Assembly: GCA_964529285.1 (NCBI GenBank)
Contig: CAZGWK010000008.1
Span: 1-64,000 of the forward strand
From: SURF-21 sp964529285
GTDB taxonomy: Bacteria > Actinomycetota > Geothermincolia > Geothermincolales > RBG-13-55-18
Direction of reading: 5' to 3'
Length of the DNA: 64,000 bases
Below the pieces are notes generated by a model. That model saw only the letters and a program-made list of their open reading frames with translations. It had not been told where the DNA came from and did not search any database. The translations under genes and the position numbers were made by a program. The number at the start of each line of letters is the position of its first letter. Position 1 is the stretch's first letter. Positions 53,643 to 62,570 of this stretch are shown here, piece after piece.

Positions 53643-54881
53643 ATGAAAAAGGTGACTGTGCCCGACCTGCTGTGGTATGGAAACCAACCGGCGGAGCTTG
53701 CTTTTCCCGATCACTGGGAAGTAAACGTGCTGGAGCCGCCGGGGTTCAAGAAGCCGGCGCTGGATTCGGAGGCGATATCCCGCGCCTTCGATAATCCCAT
53801 CGGGTCTCCTGCCATCGGCGAACTCGCACGGGGTGCCGGAGAGGTGGCCATCGTTTTCGACGACATAACCCGGCCGACCCCCGTGAAGGTAATTCTTCCC
53901 TGGGTGCTGGAGGCGCTCCAGGGAGCCGGCATACCGGACGCTAACATCCGTTTCATCCCGGCCCTGGGGATGCACGGGGCTATGACCAACATCGACTTCC
54001 GCAAGAAACTGGGAGACGATGTAGTGGAGCGATACCCCATATACAATCACAACCCCTACGAGAACTGCGATTACCTGGGCGACAGTCCCAGTGGAGTGCC
54101 CGTCTACATTAACCGGGAGTTCAACTACTGCGACCTGCGTATAGGCATCGGCTGCATAACTCCCCACGTGCACGTGGGTTTCGGTGGAGGCGGCAAGATC
54201 GTCCTCCCCGGCATATGCGGCGTGCAGACCATCAAGGCCTTCCACCGCGATGTCGCGCTGCGGGGCCCCGAGACCATGGGACTGGGCAAGACCGAAGGCA
54301 ACGTCATGTACGAGGAGGTCGCCGACGTGGTCGGGATGGCCGGGCTGCAGGTGAAGATCGACGCGCTCATCAACGGCCGGGGCCAGATAAGCGACCTCTT
54401 CGTCGGAGAGCCGCTGGCGGAATACGCCGCGGGAATCGAGGAGGCCAGGCGCCATTACGCCACCCCGCCGAGCCCCGGCATGGACATCGTGGTCGCCAAC
54501 GCCTATGCAAAATACAACGAGATGGCCATATGCATGCTCATGGCCATGATGAGCGTGAACTTCGCCCGGGGAACGATGGTTTTCGTGGTGAACAGTCCGG
54601 AAGGTCAGGTTTGCCATTACCTCATCCGCAGCTTCGGCAAGGAATTCGGCGGCGAGTTCTACATGAGGATGGGCCCTCCCCCCGAGGGCCTCAAAGTCAT
54701 CGTCTGCTCGCGCTACCCGGACAGGACCATGTGCGATCTCTTCGCTCCTGCAGAGTGCGTGGACGTGACCCGGGACTGGGATGAGACCCTCTCGCTTCTC
54801 GAGGAGGAGTATCCGGCCGGGGCCAAGGTCGCGGTGATACCCGACGGCACCATGCAGTACTTCGCCCAGGGTCAGAGCTAA
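53643..54881 (+). CDS. LarA-type nickel-pincer racemase/epimerase
   Basis: 412 residues from ATG 53643 after AAGGAGG. It belongs to the LarA (DUF2088) family of lactate and 2-hydroxyacid racemases. The ligand and catalytic set of Lactobacillus LarA is all found at matching spacing: His111 (GMHGAM), His175 (TPHVHVG), Lys185 (GGGGKIVLPG) and His201 (IKAFH), plus DDITRPTP for substrate/NAD-derived cofactor. So it should bind a nickel-pincer nucleotide. No larB, larC or larE cofactor genes are in the window. The last codons (GQS, stop) lie in a family A repeat arm. Confidence 0.87.
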   Translation: MKKVTVPDLLWYGNQPAELAFPDHWEVNVLEPPGFKKPALDSEAISRAFDNPIGSPAIGELARGAGEVAIVFDDITRPTPVKVILPWVLEALQGAGIPDANIRFIPALGMHGAMTNIDFRKKLGDDVVERYPIYNHNPYENCDYLGDSPSGVPVYINREFNYCDLRIGIGCITPHVHVGFGGGGKIVLPGICGVQTIKAFHRDVALRGPETMGLGKTEGNVMYEEVADVVGMAGLQVKIDALINGRGQISDLFVGEPLAEYAAGIEEARRHYATPPSPGMDIVVANAYAKYNEMAICMLMAMMSVNFARGTMVFVVNSPEGQVCHYLIRSFGKEFGGEFYMRMGPPPEGLKVIVCSRYPDRTMCDLFAPAECVDVTRDWDETLSLLEEEYPAGAKVAVIPDGTMQYFAQGQS

Positions 54882-54955
54882 ATAATTGTGTCTCCGCTTA
54901 TGGTGACTTTTATGCTGCCCGCCGGCAAGAGATGTCAATTTTTTAGCTCTGACCC
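54869..54955. repeat. Family A inverted repeat overlapping the larA-like stop
   Basis: Left arm 54869-54888 (GGGTCAGAGCTAAATAATTG) and right arm 54936-54955 match in reverse complement at 19 of 20 bases, with a 47-bp centre. The arm is a GGGTCAGAGCT variant of the family. The TAA stop and the last codons of the racemase gene are inside the left arm. Confidence 0.85.
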
Positions 54956-55046
54956 CATGACGGCATGTGGTGATAATTCCTCCAGCTCTTCGGGAAGAAT
55001 AGATAGCGATGCAAATGGTTAATCCACTTGGAGGTGAAAAGCTGAT

Positions 55047-55523
55047 ATGGACAAAGAAATGATGGTGCAGGTTGTGGAGAAGGGTTGCCCCTTCGCCCAG
55101 ATGACCAGGATCAAGACCACGGAGATCGACGAGGGAGAGGGAAGCGTCACCATGATCCTGGAGGACAATCCCAACAACCTCAACGCCTTCGGGCTGGTGC
55201 ACGCCGGCGCCATGAGTGGACTTGCGGAGACCACCGGCGGCATGGCTTTATTCAGGTACCTGGACCCCAGCGAGGTGATCATACTCAACACGGTGTTCAA
55301 TATCCGCTTCTCCCGTCCTCCCAGGGGGGAGCTGAGGTGCAAGGCCAGGGTGGTCGAGGAAGAGGCCGCGGCCCTCTTGCAGGAGTTCAGGAGAGAGGGC
55401 AAGGCGGACAAAGCCATGGACCTGAAGATCCTGGATGCGTCGGGGAAGATGGTCGCCCAGGCACAGGCGACCTTCCGCCTCATATCAACCCCGGAGGAGT
55501 ACAAGAAGTACTTCGAGGCCTGA
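55047..55523 (+). CDS. Hotdog-fold thioesterase (PaaI/DUF4442-like)
   Basis: 158 residues. The hotdog signature LVHAGAMSGLAETTGGMAL is present, with the central helix and IRFSRPPRGELRCKARVVEEE beta strands. Such proteins hydrolyse acyl-CoA thioesters, or bind acyl groups. GGAGGTGAAAA lies upstream, though at 12 bases it is rather far from the ATG. The context with LarA and the CoA-transferase elsewhere suits organic-acid metabolism (inference). Confidence 0.85.
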   Translation: MDKEMMVQVVEKGCPFAQMTRIKTTEIDEGEGSVTMILEDNPNNLNAFGLVHAGAMSGLAETTGGMALFRYLDPSEVIILNTVFNIRFSRPPRGELRCKARVVEEEAAALLQEFRREGKADKAMDLKILDASGKMVAQAQATFRLISTPEEYKKYFEA

Positions 55524-55528
55524 AAAGA

Positions 55529-55554
55529 CCTGGGGTCAGGCCCGACTTCGGGTC
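55529..55554. repeat. Family A core with terminator-like hairpin
   Basis: CCTGGGGTCAGG is followed by CCCG-ACTT-CGGG, a hairpin extendable to six pairs, between the convergent thioesterase and MFS genes. It could end transcription from either side, but no T tract is present. Confidence 0.5.
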
Positions 55555-55564
55555 CGGTTACGTA

Positions 55565-56890
55565 TTATTCCGGCGGTTTCTCGGCGAAAGCGCCTTTCCT
55601 GGCGCGCGGGCCCGTCTCCCTTACCCAGAAGATAACCGCCACCATGCCGACAGCTGCCAGCGCCAGCAGCAGCACTATGGATAAGCGGTAATCCGGGACC
55701 TCGGCGGTGCCCCGCTTGAGCAGCTCCATGCCCAGCGGGACGAGGATGGAGCCGACGTTTCCCAACGCCATGAGCGTTCCCACCGCCGCCCCGGCGTAGA
55801 GTGGCCCGATCTCTTTCATCTCTCCTACGATGGTGAAGGTTATGGGCAGGGCCGGAAGCAGGAAGAAACCCAGCAGGAATGCGCTGACCAGGTTGACGGG
55901 CTTGCTGCCGGCGAATCCTATCAGGAACACGAAGGGTATCAGGGCGGTCGCCGCGAGGATGAGGAAGGGTTTTCTCAAGCCCACCTTCTCCGAAAATCCC
56001 GGGATGGTGGCGGCTCCGATGATTCCGCCAACGGTTATCCCCGCCGCCACGAACGAGGCGAAGCTGGAGCTGAAGCCGTGATAGCCGATGATCTTCTCCA
56101 TGGTCACCGTGAGGCCCACGTAAGCCCCATAGCCGATGAGGGAGACGAGGGCCAGGGCCCCGAAGGTGGGGAGGCTCAGGAAGCGCTTCAAAGCCTGGAT
56201 CGTGCCCAGCTTCACTTCTTCCGGAACCGGTCCCGAGGGGGTGGGGGGATTCTCCTTGCAGAACAGCATGAAGATCACCGTGGACACCACCATGATGACG
56301 GCGGTCACCAGCAGGACGCGGTTTACTCCCGCCGCCATAACGCTTTCAGCGGCCCCCTCCGGGATATTGGCCAGTGCCGATACCAGGGGGATGCCGACGG
56401 CCGTGCCCAGGTAGAAGAAGAGGGTGGCCAGGCCGATGGCCATTGCCCTTCCCTCCACCCGGAACCATTTTATGGGCATCTTGGACATGTTCACCAGGAT
56501 GAAGACGGCGCCTGCCCCGATGGCCGTCTGGCAGAAAAGGATGACCCAGTACTGCGCGCTGCCGGAGTCGATGACGTGGGGGACGATCGCCCTGATCACG
56601 CCGAACGCGGAGATGATTATCGACCCGAGAGAGATCGCGAACTTGAACCCCCGGCGGTCGGAGAGGTCCCCCGCATAGGAACCGAGAAAGACGAACATGA
56701 GCGGTCCCACCAGTGCCAGCAGGCGCACCAGGCCCGAGCCCATGCCGAAGACCTTCTCCACGCTGCTCTCGATAGGCGCGAAGCTGATCCACAGAAAAGC
56801 CTGGACGCACAGGACCAGGCCGAAGGCGAGCAGAACCACCCAGCGGTATCCGTACTGCCTGTATTCTTCGCTACCCTTGGTATCTTCCAT
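55565..56890 (-). CDS. MFS transporter (OFA/NarK-like)
   Basis: 441 residues, twelve predicted membrane helices, start ATG 56890 with AAGGGGG upstream (TTG 56908 is weaker). MFS landmarks: GSYAGDLSDRRGFK between helices 2 and 3, and a central hydrophilic loop (ENPPTPSGPVPEEVKLGT). The helix 4-5 region MSKMPIKWFRVEGRAMAIGLA resembles the oxalate/formate and nitrate/nitrite antiporter groups, whose substrates are small organic anions; the exact substrate is unknown. Confidence 0.85.
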   Translation of the reverse strand: MEDTKGSEEYRQYGYRWVVLLAFGLVLCVQAFLWISFAPIESSVEKVFGMGSGLVRLLALVGPLMFVFLGSYAGDLSDRRGFKFAISLGSIIISAFGVIRAIVPHVIDSGSAQYWVILFCQTAIGAGAVFILVNMSKMPIKWFRVEGRAMAIGLATLFFYLGTAVGIPLVSALANIPEGAAESVMAAGVNRVLLVTAVIMVVSTVIFMLFCKENPPTPSGPVPEEVKLGTIQALKRFLSLPTFGALALVSLIGYGAYVGLTVTMEKIIGYHGFSSSFASFVAAGITVGGIIGAATIPGFSEKVGLRKPFLILAATALIPFVFLIGFAGSKPVNLVSAFLLGFFLLPALPITFTIVGEMKEIGPLYAGAAVGTLMALGNVGSILVPLGMELLKRGTAEVPDYRLSIVLLLALAAVGMVAVIFWVRETGPRARKGAFAEKPPE

Positions 56891-57047
56891 GAAAGCCCCC
56901 TTGATCAATACGGCAACGGGATCCCTCTCGGGCCGGAGACCGCATCCAAAACGGTTAATTATTTATTGAACGGCGATGTATTTTTTCCTCCCGCCGCCGG
57001 GATTCGGCGGTCCTGCCAGCGTTTGACGCGGTACCGGCCGCCCTCGT

Positions 57048-57491
57048 TCATAAAGCGACCGCCATGTAAGCGCCCCCGACCATCACCACCACGCCCAACA
57101 TCTTGAGCACGCTTAGCGATTCCTGGGGAGAGCTCCACAGCGCGAACTGGCTTATCAGCACCCCCGCGACGACCTGTCCCGCGAGCAGCAGAACGTTGGT
57201 GTTGCCGGCTCCGATCTTGGGGATGGTGATGGCAAGGGCCAGCACCAGGGCTGCCCCCATGGCCCCCGCCAGCATGAGCAGGGGGTTTACCTCCTTGATC
57301 CGGCTCATTGCGGAGCGGTTTGGCCCGGCCAGCCAGATGGCTATAGCCACCACCGCCCCGATGCTCCAGAAGGCGGCGTTGGCGGCGCGGGCGTTCTCTA
57401 TCTTCTCGCCTACATCGGCGTTCATGGCCAGGTGGACGGCGATAATTAGGCCCACCACGAAGGCCAGTGCGTAATAGAAAGTCTTGTTCAT
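57048..57491 (-). CDS. DMT-superfamily membrane protein (DUF606/YdcZ)
   Basis: 147 residues, four to five membrane helices. The layout MNKTFYYALAFVVGLIIAVHLAMNADVGE and GAGNTNVLLLAGQVVAGVLISQF matches YdcZ/DUF606, a half-size drug/metabolite transporter-like family that usually works as a dimer. ATG 57491 has AAGGGAG upstream. A CCGCCG/CGGCGG stem lies just beyond the stop. It lies between the MFS and Gfo/Idh genes on the same strand. Confidence 0.85.
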   Translation of the reverse strand: MNKTFYYALAFVVGLIIAVHLAMNADVGEKIENARAANAAFWSIGAVVAIAIWLAGPNRSAMSRIKEVNPLLMLAGAMGAALVLALAITIPKIGAGNTNVLLLAGQVVAGVLISQFALWSSPQESLSVLKMLGVVVMVGGAYMAVAL

Positions 57492-57601
57492 GGGCTCCCT
57501 TCCTTTACTCTCGAAACGGTCCCTTCTCTACCCGCCGCCAGGATGCTTTGTCCGCTCTGGAGCAGCAGCGGTCACCCGGCCGCTTCCGGCCGGGCATATG
57601 C

Positions 57602-58678
57602 TCAACTTATATCGTCGGGGCTTACCTCGCGGCCCTCCCGCGCCGAGGTGATGGCCGCCAGCGCGAACTGCAGCACCCGGCGCCCCTGCGGGGGCGTTAG
57701 GCGAGGTGCCGCGCCCTCGCGCATACAATCCAGCAGGTGGCGGGTACAGTCGCGGAAACTCGAACCCCAATCCGCCTCCACGTCGCTGAAGGGAGTGAGC
57801 CCGCCCTCCCGGTAGAGGAGCAGGGGAGGGATATCCAGCATGTTCCCGTGTCCCCGCGTGACCCACAATATACCCTCCGTCCCGGTCACCTCCAGGCGGT
57901 CGTCCGCGGAGTAATAGTCCGACTTGATGTAGAGGTCGTAGGCCCAGGTGAAGTCTATGCTGCCGAAGCAGCTTCCCTGCTTGTGTTTCCATATGCAGAG
58001 GCTGGGCGCGTCCACGCACAGGCCCTCCCCCATGGGCATAGCCTCCATCCAGGCAAACACCTTTTCGACCTCGCCTAGCAGGTAGAGGGCGATGGAGAAC
58101 TTGTGATAGCCGTCGTCGAAGACGAAGGGCCCGCCGCCGCATGTTTTCTCGTCGATGCGCCAGGCCCAGGCCTCCAGCGGCACCTCCCAGCCGCCTGCGG
58201 CGGAGCCCCCGAGCGAACGCATGCGGATGTTCAGAGGAGTACCGATGGCACCCTCCTCGATAAGCTGCCTGGCCTTGACGATGGGCGGGTAGAAGACGAA
58301 GTTCTCGTAGATGCGCAGGATAACGCCGGCCCTATCCGCCGCGGCGACGATGTCGTCGAAGTCGCCCACGCTCAGCGCCGGGGGCTTCTGCAGCGAGACA
58401 TGTTTTCCCGCTTCCGCCGCGGCTATGGCCATCTCGCGGTGCAGGTGGTGGGGGGTGAGGACCTCCACCAGCTCTATGGAAGGTTCTTCCAGGAGCTGCC
58501 GGTAGTCCTTGTAGTACCTGGCGATACCGTACCGCTCCGCCTTCTCACGGCTCTTCTCCTCCGAGACGTCCGCCAGTGCGAGCACCGCGGCGTCATCGCG
58601 GCCCTCGTAGCCCCTCATGTGCAGGTCGAAGATGCGACCGCACCCGACGATACCGACGCCGATAGGTTCCCCGTTCAT
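57602..58678 (-). CDS. Gfo/Idh/MocA-family oxidoreductase
   Basis: 358 residues. N-terminal Rossmann domain VGIVGCGRIFDLHMRGYE with the NAD(P) motif and the family EKP-type block reading LQKPPALSVGDF (Lys in KPP is the expected catalytic Lys); the C-terminal alpha/beta domain has GGGPFVFDDGYHKFSIALYLLG, where the DxxxH pattern is seen. It oxidises or reduces a sugar or inositol-like substrate; which one is unknown. ATG 58678 is preceded by GGGGG. It is encoded downstream of the small lipoprotein gene. Confidence 0.87.
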   Translation of the reverse strand: MNGEPIGVGIVGCGRIFDLHMRGYEGRDDAAVLALADVSEEKSREKAERYGIARYYKDYRQLLEEPSIELVEVLTPHHLHREMAIAAAEAGKHVSLQKPPALSVGDFDDIVAAADRAGVILRIYENFVFYPPIVKARQLIEEGAIGTPLNIRMRSLGGSAAGGWEVPLEAWAWRIDEKTCGGGPFVFDDGYHKFSIALYLLGEVEKVFAWMEAMPMGEGLCVDAPSLCIWKHKQGSCFGSIDFTWAYDLYIKSDYYSADDRLEVTGTEGILWVTRGHGNMLDIPPLLLYREGGLTPFSDVEADWGSSFRDCTRHLLDCMREGAAPRLTPPQGRRVLQFALAAITSAREGREVSPDDIS

Positions 58679-58838
58679 GGCAACGTCCCCCTTCCAGCGT
58701 TACCCGTTTGCTTGCATCAATTATCCCACGGGTACGATCGGGGCGTAAGGTTTCGCTGCGGGAATGCAAGGAGATCAAAAAAAGCCTTTGGGGGACCGTT
58801 GGGGATTTGCAGGGAGCTCCCGGCCCGATAGCCAGCGA

Positions 58839-59000
58839 TTAATCGCGGAAATATTGTCCCAGGTCGATCTCCACCCAGTCCAACAGCGCCGCGCTTGCGG
58901 GACCGCCATTGTCCACGTTGACTCCATTACCGTTACCACATGAGCACAGGGCGAGGCACAGGGCTGCCGCGGCCGTCAGGAGCAGGAGCCTTTTAAACAT
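58839..59000 (-). CDS. Small lipoprotein, 53 aa (missed by length filters)
   Basis: On the minus strand ATG 59000 has GAGGCGTGAAG upstream and opens a 53-codon frame ending in TAA at 58839. It begins MFKRLLLLTAAAALCLALCSC, a signal peptide with lipobox candidates at Cys19 or Cys21, then GNGNGVNVDNGGPA and a short soluble tail ending in WVEIDLGQYFRD. Codon use looks like its neighbours. It sits in the gap between trpA and the oxidoreductase gene. Function unknown. Confidence 0.55.
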   Translation of the reverse strand: MFKRLLLLTAAAALCLALCSCGNGNGVNVDNGGPASAALLDWVEIDLGQYFRD

Positions 59001-59104
59001 CTTCACGCCTCTTTTTCTCGATATGGGCAGGCTGTCTCATCGGCACGAGAACCGCGTTACGGTTACGCGTTTGTAGGTTATTGTCGGTTATTTCACGGGG
59101 TTGC

Positions 59105-59938
59105 TTAATGCGTACGCCTCATATCCTCGCCCTGCAGCATGCGGTCCCCCGCCAGGGAATCCTTGAGCTTCGAGGCGAGCATTCGGGCCTGCAGGGCGGG
59201 GTCGCCTCCCCGGTCCACTGCGTCCATGGCTGCCTTGACCAGGGCGCTTCCCACTACCACCCCGTCTGCTATCCTTGCGGCTTCGCGGCACTGTTCGGGC
59301 GTGGAGATCCCCAGCCCGATGGCGAGGGGAGCGGCGCAGCAGGCCCTGGCCCTTGACATGAAACCCCCCAGCTCGCCGGCCAGGCTGTCCCGCATCCCGG
59401 TCGTTCCCTTCACCGCGAAGCAGTAAAGGAAGCCCTGGGTCCGGGCGCCAAGGTAGCGCAGGCGCTCCTGCGGGGTGGTCATGGCGGCGAAGAGCACGTT
59501 GCCTATCCCCTCGCCGTCCGCCGCTTCTTTCCAGCCGGCCATCTCCTCAGGCGGCAGGTCGGGTACGAGCGCCCCGTCCAGTCCCGCCCGCGCAGCCGCG
59601 GCCGCGAAGGACGCATGTCCCATGCGGTGGACGGGATTGTAATAGGTCATCACCAGGATAGGTTTGGGCGAGGATGCCCGCAGTTCCGCTGCGATGTCGA
59701 AGACGTCCCCGATGCGGAACCCGGACTCCAGGGCGCGGCGCGACGATTCCTGTATCAGCGGTCCGTCCAGGACCGGGTCCGAGAAGGGGATGCCGAGCTC
59801 CAGTATATCGCAGTGCTCCAGCAGGGAGGAGGCGATTGACAGGGAGGTACGCTTGTCCGGGAAGCCGGCGGTGGCGTAGCCGATGAGGGCGCTCCCGTTA
59901 TGCTTCGTTGCGCCGAATACGTCGTCGATGCGGCTCAT
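59105..59938 (-). CDS. trpA: Tryptophan synthase alpha chain
   Basis: 277 residues, TIM barrel. LELGIPFSDPVLDGPLIQ carries the catalytic Glu and the substrate-binding Asp in the usual positions; LVMTYYNPV, VPDLPPEE, GVVVGSALVKA follow. It cleaves indole-3-glycerol phosphate to indole, which passes by tunnel to TrpB. The start ATG overlaps the trpB stop (ATGA), showing translational coupling. Last gene of the operon. Confidence 0.97.
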   Translation of the reverse strand: MSRIDDVFGATKHNGSALIGYATAGFPDKRTSLSIASSLLEHCDILELGIPFSDPVLDGPLIQESSRRALESGFRIGDVFDIAAELRASSPKPILVMTYYNPVHRMGHASFAAAAARAGLDGALVPDLPPEEMAGWKEAADGEGIGNVLFAAMTTPQERLRYLGARTQGFLYCFAVKGTTGMRDSLAGELGGFMSRARACCAAPLAIGLGISTPEQCREAARIADGVVVGSALVKAAMDAVDRGGDPALQARMLASKLKDSLAGDRMLQGEDMRRTH

Positions 59939-61110
59939 CCCTCACCCCTCCTTATATCCATGAGCGTGTTCACGTCCTTATCGCCACGGCCCGACAGGCA
60001 TAACACCAGGGAGGTGTCCCGCGGCATCTCCCGCGCCAGTTTCAGCGCACCCGCCACGGCGTGCGCGCTCTCCAGGGCGGGGAGGATGCCCTCGGTGCGG
60101 CAGAGCAGCTCCGCCGCGTGCAGCGCTTCCGCGTCGCTCACGTTGGTGTATTCGGCTGCGCCGCTCTCCTTGAGCAGGGCGTGTTCCGGGCCGACCCCGG
60201 GATAATCCAGGCCGGCCGAGATGGAATGCGTTTCCAGGATCTGGCCGTCGTCATCCTGCAGCAGGTAGCTGCGCGCTCCGTGCAGGACCCCGGCGGAGCC
60301 CAGGCACAGCGTGCTCCCGTGCTCGCCCGGCCCGGCCCCCTTGCCTCCCGCTTCGACTCCTACCATGCGTACGCCGTCTTCCAGGAAGGGATGGAAGAGC
60401 CCCAGCGAGTTGCTTCCACCGCCCACGCAGGCCACCAGGCAGTCGGGGAGGCGGCCGGTGCGCTCCAGGTGCTGCCTGCGCGCCTCCCTGCCGATGACCG
60501 CCTGCAGGTCGCGGACGAGCACCGGGAAGGGATGCGGCCCCACCACCGAGCCGATGCAGTAATGAGTGCTATCGGAGGTGGCCACCCAGTCCCGCAGGGC
60601 CTCGTTCACCGCGTCCTTCAGGGTGCGCGAGCCGGTGGTAACGGGTATGACGCGCGCCCCCAGCAGCTGCATGCGGAATACGTTGAGGGACTGCCTGGCC
60701 ATGTCCGTCTCCCCCATGAACACGTCGCACTCCTGGCCGAGCAGCGCCGCCGTGGTGGCGGTAGCCACCCCGTGCTGGCCGGCCCCCGTCTCGGCGATGA
60801 CGCGGCTCTTGCCCATGCGCCGCGCCAGCAGGCACTGTCCCAGGGTGTTGTTAATCTTGTGCGAGCCGGTATGGCAGAGGTCCTCCCGCTTGAGGTAGAT
60901 GGTCGCGCCGCCCACCTCGCCGGACAGGCGCCGCGCTTCGTACAGGGGCGTCGGCCTGCCGGCATAGTCGCGCAGGTAAGACTCGAGCTCCCGCCGGAAA
61001 GCTCCGTCCGCCATCGCCTGCGAGTAGGCCTCCTCCAGTTCGGCAAGGGGGGCCATGAGGGTCTCCGGGACGTAGCGCCCTCCAAATGCTCCGAAACGCC
61101 CTGCCCTCAT
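59935..61110 (-). CDS. trpB: Tryptophan synthase beta chain
   Basis: 391 residues from ATG 61110, which has TTGAGG upstream; an ATG at 61140 would overlap trpF by 23 bases. GRFGAFGGRYVPETLM start, LYLKREDLCHTGSHKINN-type pattern seen as KREDLCHTGSHKINN with the PLP Lys, GETGAGQHGVATA-like ETGAGQHGVATATTAA, and GCVGGGSNSLG-like ACVGGGSNSLG phosphate loop. TrpB1 (standard) type by length. It joins indole with serine to make tryptophan. Confidence 0.97.
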   Translation of the reverse strand: MRAGRFGAFGGRYVPETLMAPLAELEEAYSQAMADGAFRRELESYLRDYAGRPTPLYEARRLSGEVGGATIYLKREDLCHTGSHKINNTLGQCLLARRMGKSRVIAETGAGQHGVATATTAALLGQECDVFMGETDMARQSLNVFRMQLLGARVIPVTTGSRTLKDAVNEALRDWVATSDSTHYCIGSVVGPHPFPVLVRDLQAVIGREARRQHLERTGRLPDCLVACVGGGSNSLGLFHPFLEDGVRMVGVEAGGKGAGPGEHGSTLCLGSAGVLHGARSYLLQDDDGQILETHSISAGLDYPGVGPEHALLKESGAAEYTNVSDAEALHAAELLCRTEGILPALESAHAVAGALKLAREMPRDTSLVLCLSGRGDKDVNTLMDIRRGEG

Positions 61111-61117
61111 TGCGGCC

Positions 61118-61786
61118 TCAACCGCGGCGGTCACACGCATCGCTTACTCCCTCCTCTGAAAAGGCGCTGCGGGCCTCGCGGGCCGCGCGCGCGAATTCCT
61201 TCATCAAAACCGCGTCTTTTATGCCGGGTGCAGCTTCTACGCCACTGGAGACGTCCACGCCGAAAGGTCTGATCCTTGCCAGCGCCTCTCCCACGTTCGC
61301 GGGGTTGAGGCCCCCGGCCAGGATGACCCTGCCGCGGCGCGCGGCGTCCGCTGCGAGGTCCCAGTCGCCGGTGCGTCCCGTGCCGCCCGGAAGTGCCGCG
61401 TCCCACGTATCCACGAGAAGCGCGAAGATGCCCGGGTATGCGTCCATGTGCGCGATGTCGTCGGGAAACCGCGGCCGCAGCGCCACGATGGCCCTCGCCC
61501 CGAAACGCAGGACCGCCCCGGGTCCCTCGCCGCCGTGGAACTGGATCAGGTCTAGCCCGCAGTATTCCGCCCGGCTCTCCACTTCCTGCACCCCGAACCC
61601 CGCGAAAACTCCAACGCGCAGGATAGAAGGGGGGAGGGAGGCGCATATCTTTTTCGCCCTCTCTGCGCTCACTCGCCGGGAGCTTTCCGCGAAGACCATG
61701 CCCACGGCGTTGTAGCCGAGCTCGCAGGCCGACAGCGCGTCTTCCAGACGTGTGATACCGCATACCTTAAGCCACAACCTGCCCAC
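61118..61786 (-). CDS. trpF: Phosphoribosylanthranilate isomerase
   Basis: 222 residues starting at GTG 61786, twenty bases inside the end of trpC. LKVCGITRLEDAL, AVGMVFAESSRRVS, FHGGEGP, and LAGGLNPANVGEAL with FGVDVSSGVE at the end show the isomerase barrel, including the catalytic Cys (VCGIT) and Asp. A TTG nine bases further in is another possible start. It carries out the Amadori step between TrpD and TrpC. Confidence 0.94.
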   Translation of the reverse strand: MGRLWLKVCGITRLEDALSACELGYNAVGMVFAESSRRVSAERAKKICASLPPSILRVGVFAGFGVQEVESRAEYCGLDLIQFHGGEGPGAVLRFGARAIVALRPRFPDDIAHMDAYPGIFALLVDTWDAALPGGTGRTGDWDLAADAARRGRVILAGGLNPANVGEALARIRPFGVDVSSGVEAAPGIKDAVLMKEFARAAREARSAFSEEGVSDACDRRG

Positions 61787-62570
61787 CGCCTCTCAACTCC
61801 GTCAGGGTCCGTTCCGCGTCGTCCTGTATCGCCAGGGACTCTCCCACCAGGATGGCGTCCACTCCCAGGGCGGGGAGGCCCGCCGTCTGTTCGCGGCTCC
61901 TGTAGCCGCTCTCGCTTACCAGCACCCTCTCCCGCGGCACCAGCGGGGCGAGCCTGAGCGTGGTAGCGAGGTCCACCGCGAGGGAACGGAGATCGCGGTT
62001 GTTTATTCCGATGATGGCCGCACCCGCTTCCAGGGCGCCCCCGAGCTCGGCTTCGTCGTGCACTTCGACCAGGGCGTCCAGGCCCAGTGCCTCGGCTTCA
62101 CGCAGCATGCGCGGCAGCTCGTATCCCGCAAGGAGTGCGGCGATGAGCAGCACTGCGCTCGCTCCCGCTGCCCGCGCCTCCAGGAGCTGGTAGGGGTCGA
62201 TGATGAAATCCTTGCGCAGCAGCGGCAGCGCGGTGGCCGCGCGCGCCAGCGCGAGGTCCTGCATGCTTCCCCCGAAGAACTCCGGTTCCGTGAGTACCGA
62301 TACCGCGCATGCTCCGCCTCGTTCGTAGGTTCTCGCGACCTCGCCGGCGCGCAGGTCCGGCCTTATGGCTCCGCGCGAAGGTGAACGGCGCTTTATTTCG
62401 GCGATTACTTTTATGCCCTCTTTCGCGTCTCGCCGCACGGCGCGGCGAAAGGAGGGCGGTGCGGGGCTCGCGGCACAGGCCTCCCGCAGCGACTCCCCGG
62501 GGTTCTCCAGCTTGCTGCGCTCCAGGCGCCTCGCGGTCGACGCGGCCGCTGCCTCGATAAACATTGTCAT
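61767..62570 (-). CDS. trpC: Indole-3-glycerol phosphate synthase
   Basis: 267 residues from ATG 62570, which overlaps the trpD stop as TGATG; a long frame upstream is a shadow of trpD. IKVIAEIKRRSPSRGAI, VLTEPEFFGGS, LLRKDFIIDPYQLLEARAAGA and LVSESGYRS identify it; the catalytic Lys and Glu residues are in place. A stand-alone enzyme, not fused to TrpF as in enterobacteria. Confidence 0.96.
   Translation of the reverse strand: MTMFIEAAAASTARRLERSKLENPGESLREACAASPAPPSFRRAVRRDAKEGIKVIAEIKRRSPSRGAIRPDLRAGEVARTYERGGACAVSVLTEPEFFGGSMQDLALARAATALPLLRKDFIIDPYQLLEARAAGASAVLLIAALLAGYELPRMLREAEALGLDALVEVHDEAELGGALEAGAAIIGINNRDLRSLAVDLATTLRLAPLVPRERVLVSESGYRSREQTAGLPALGVDAILVGESLAIQDDAERTLTELRGGGQVVA

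Noticed and set aside
53628..55202. 524-residue minus-strand open frame over the racemase region
   Set aside because: Shadow of the LarA-type gene, whose ligands and ribosome-binding site are convincing on the plus strand.
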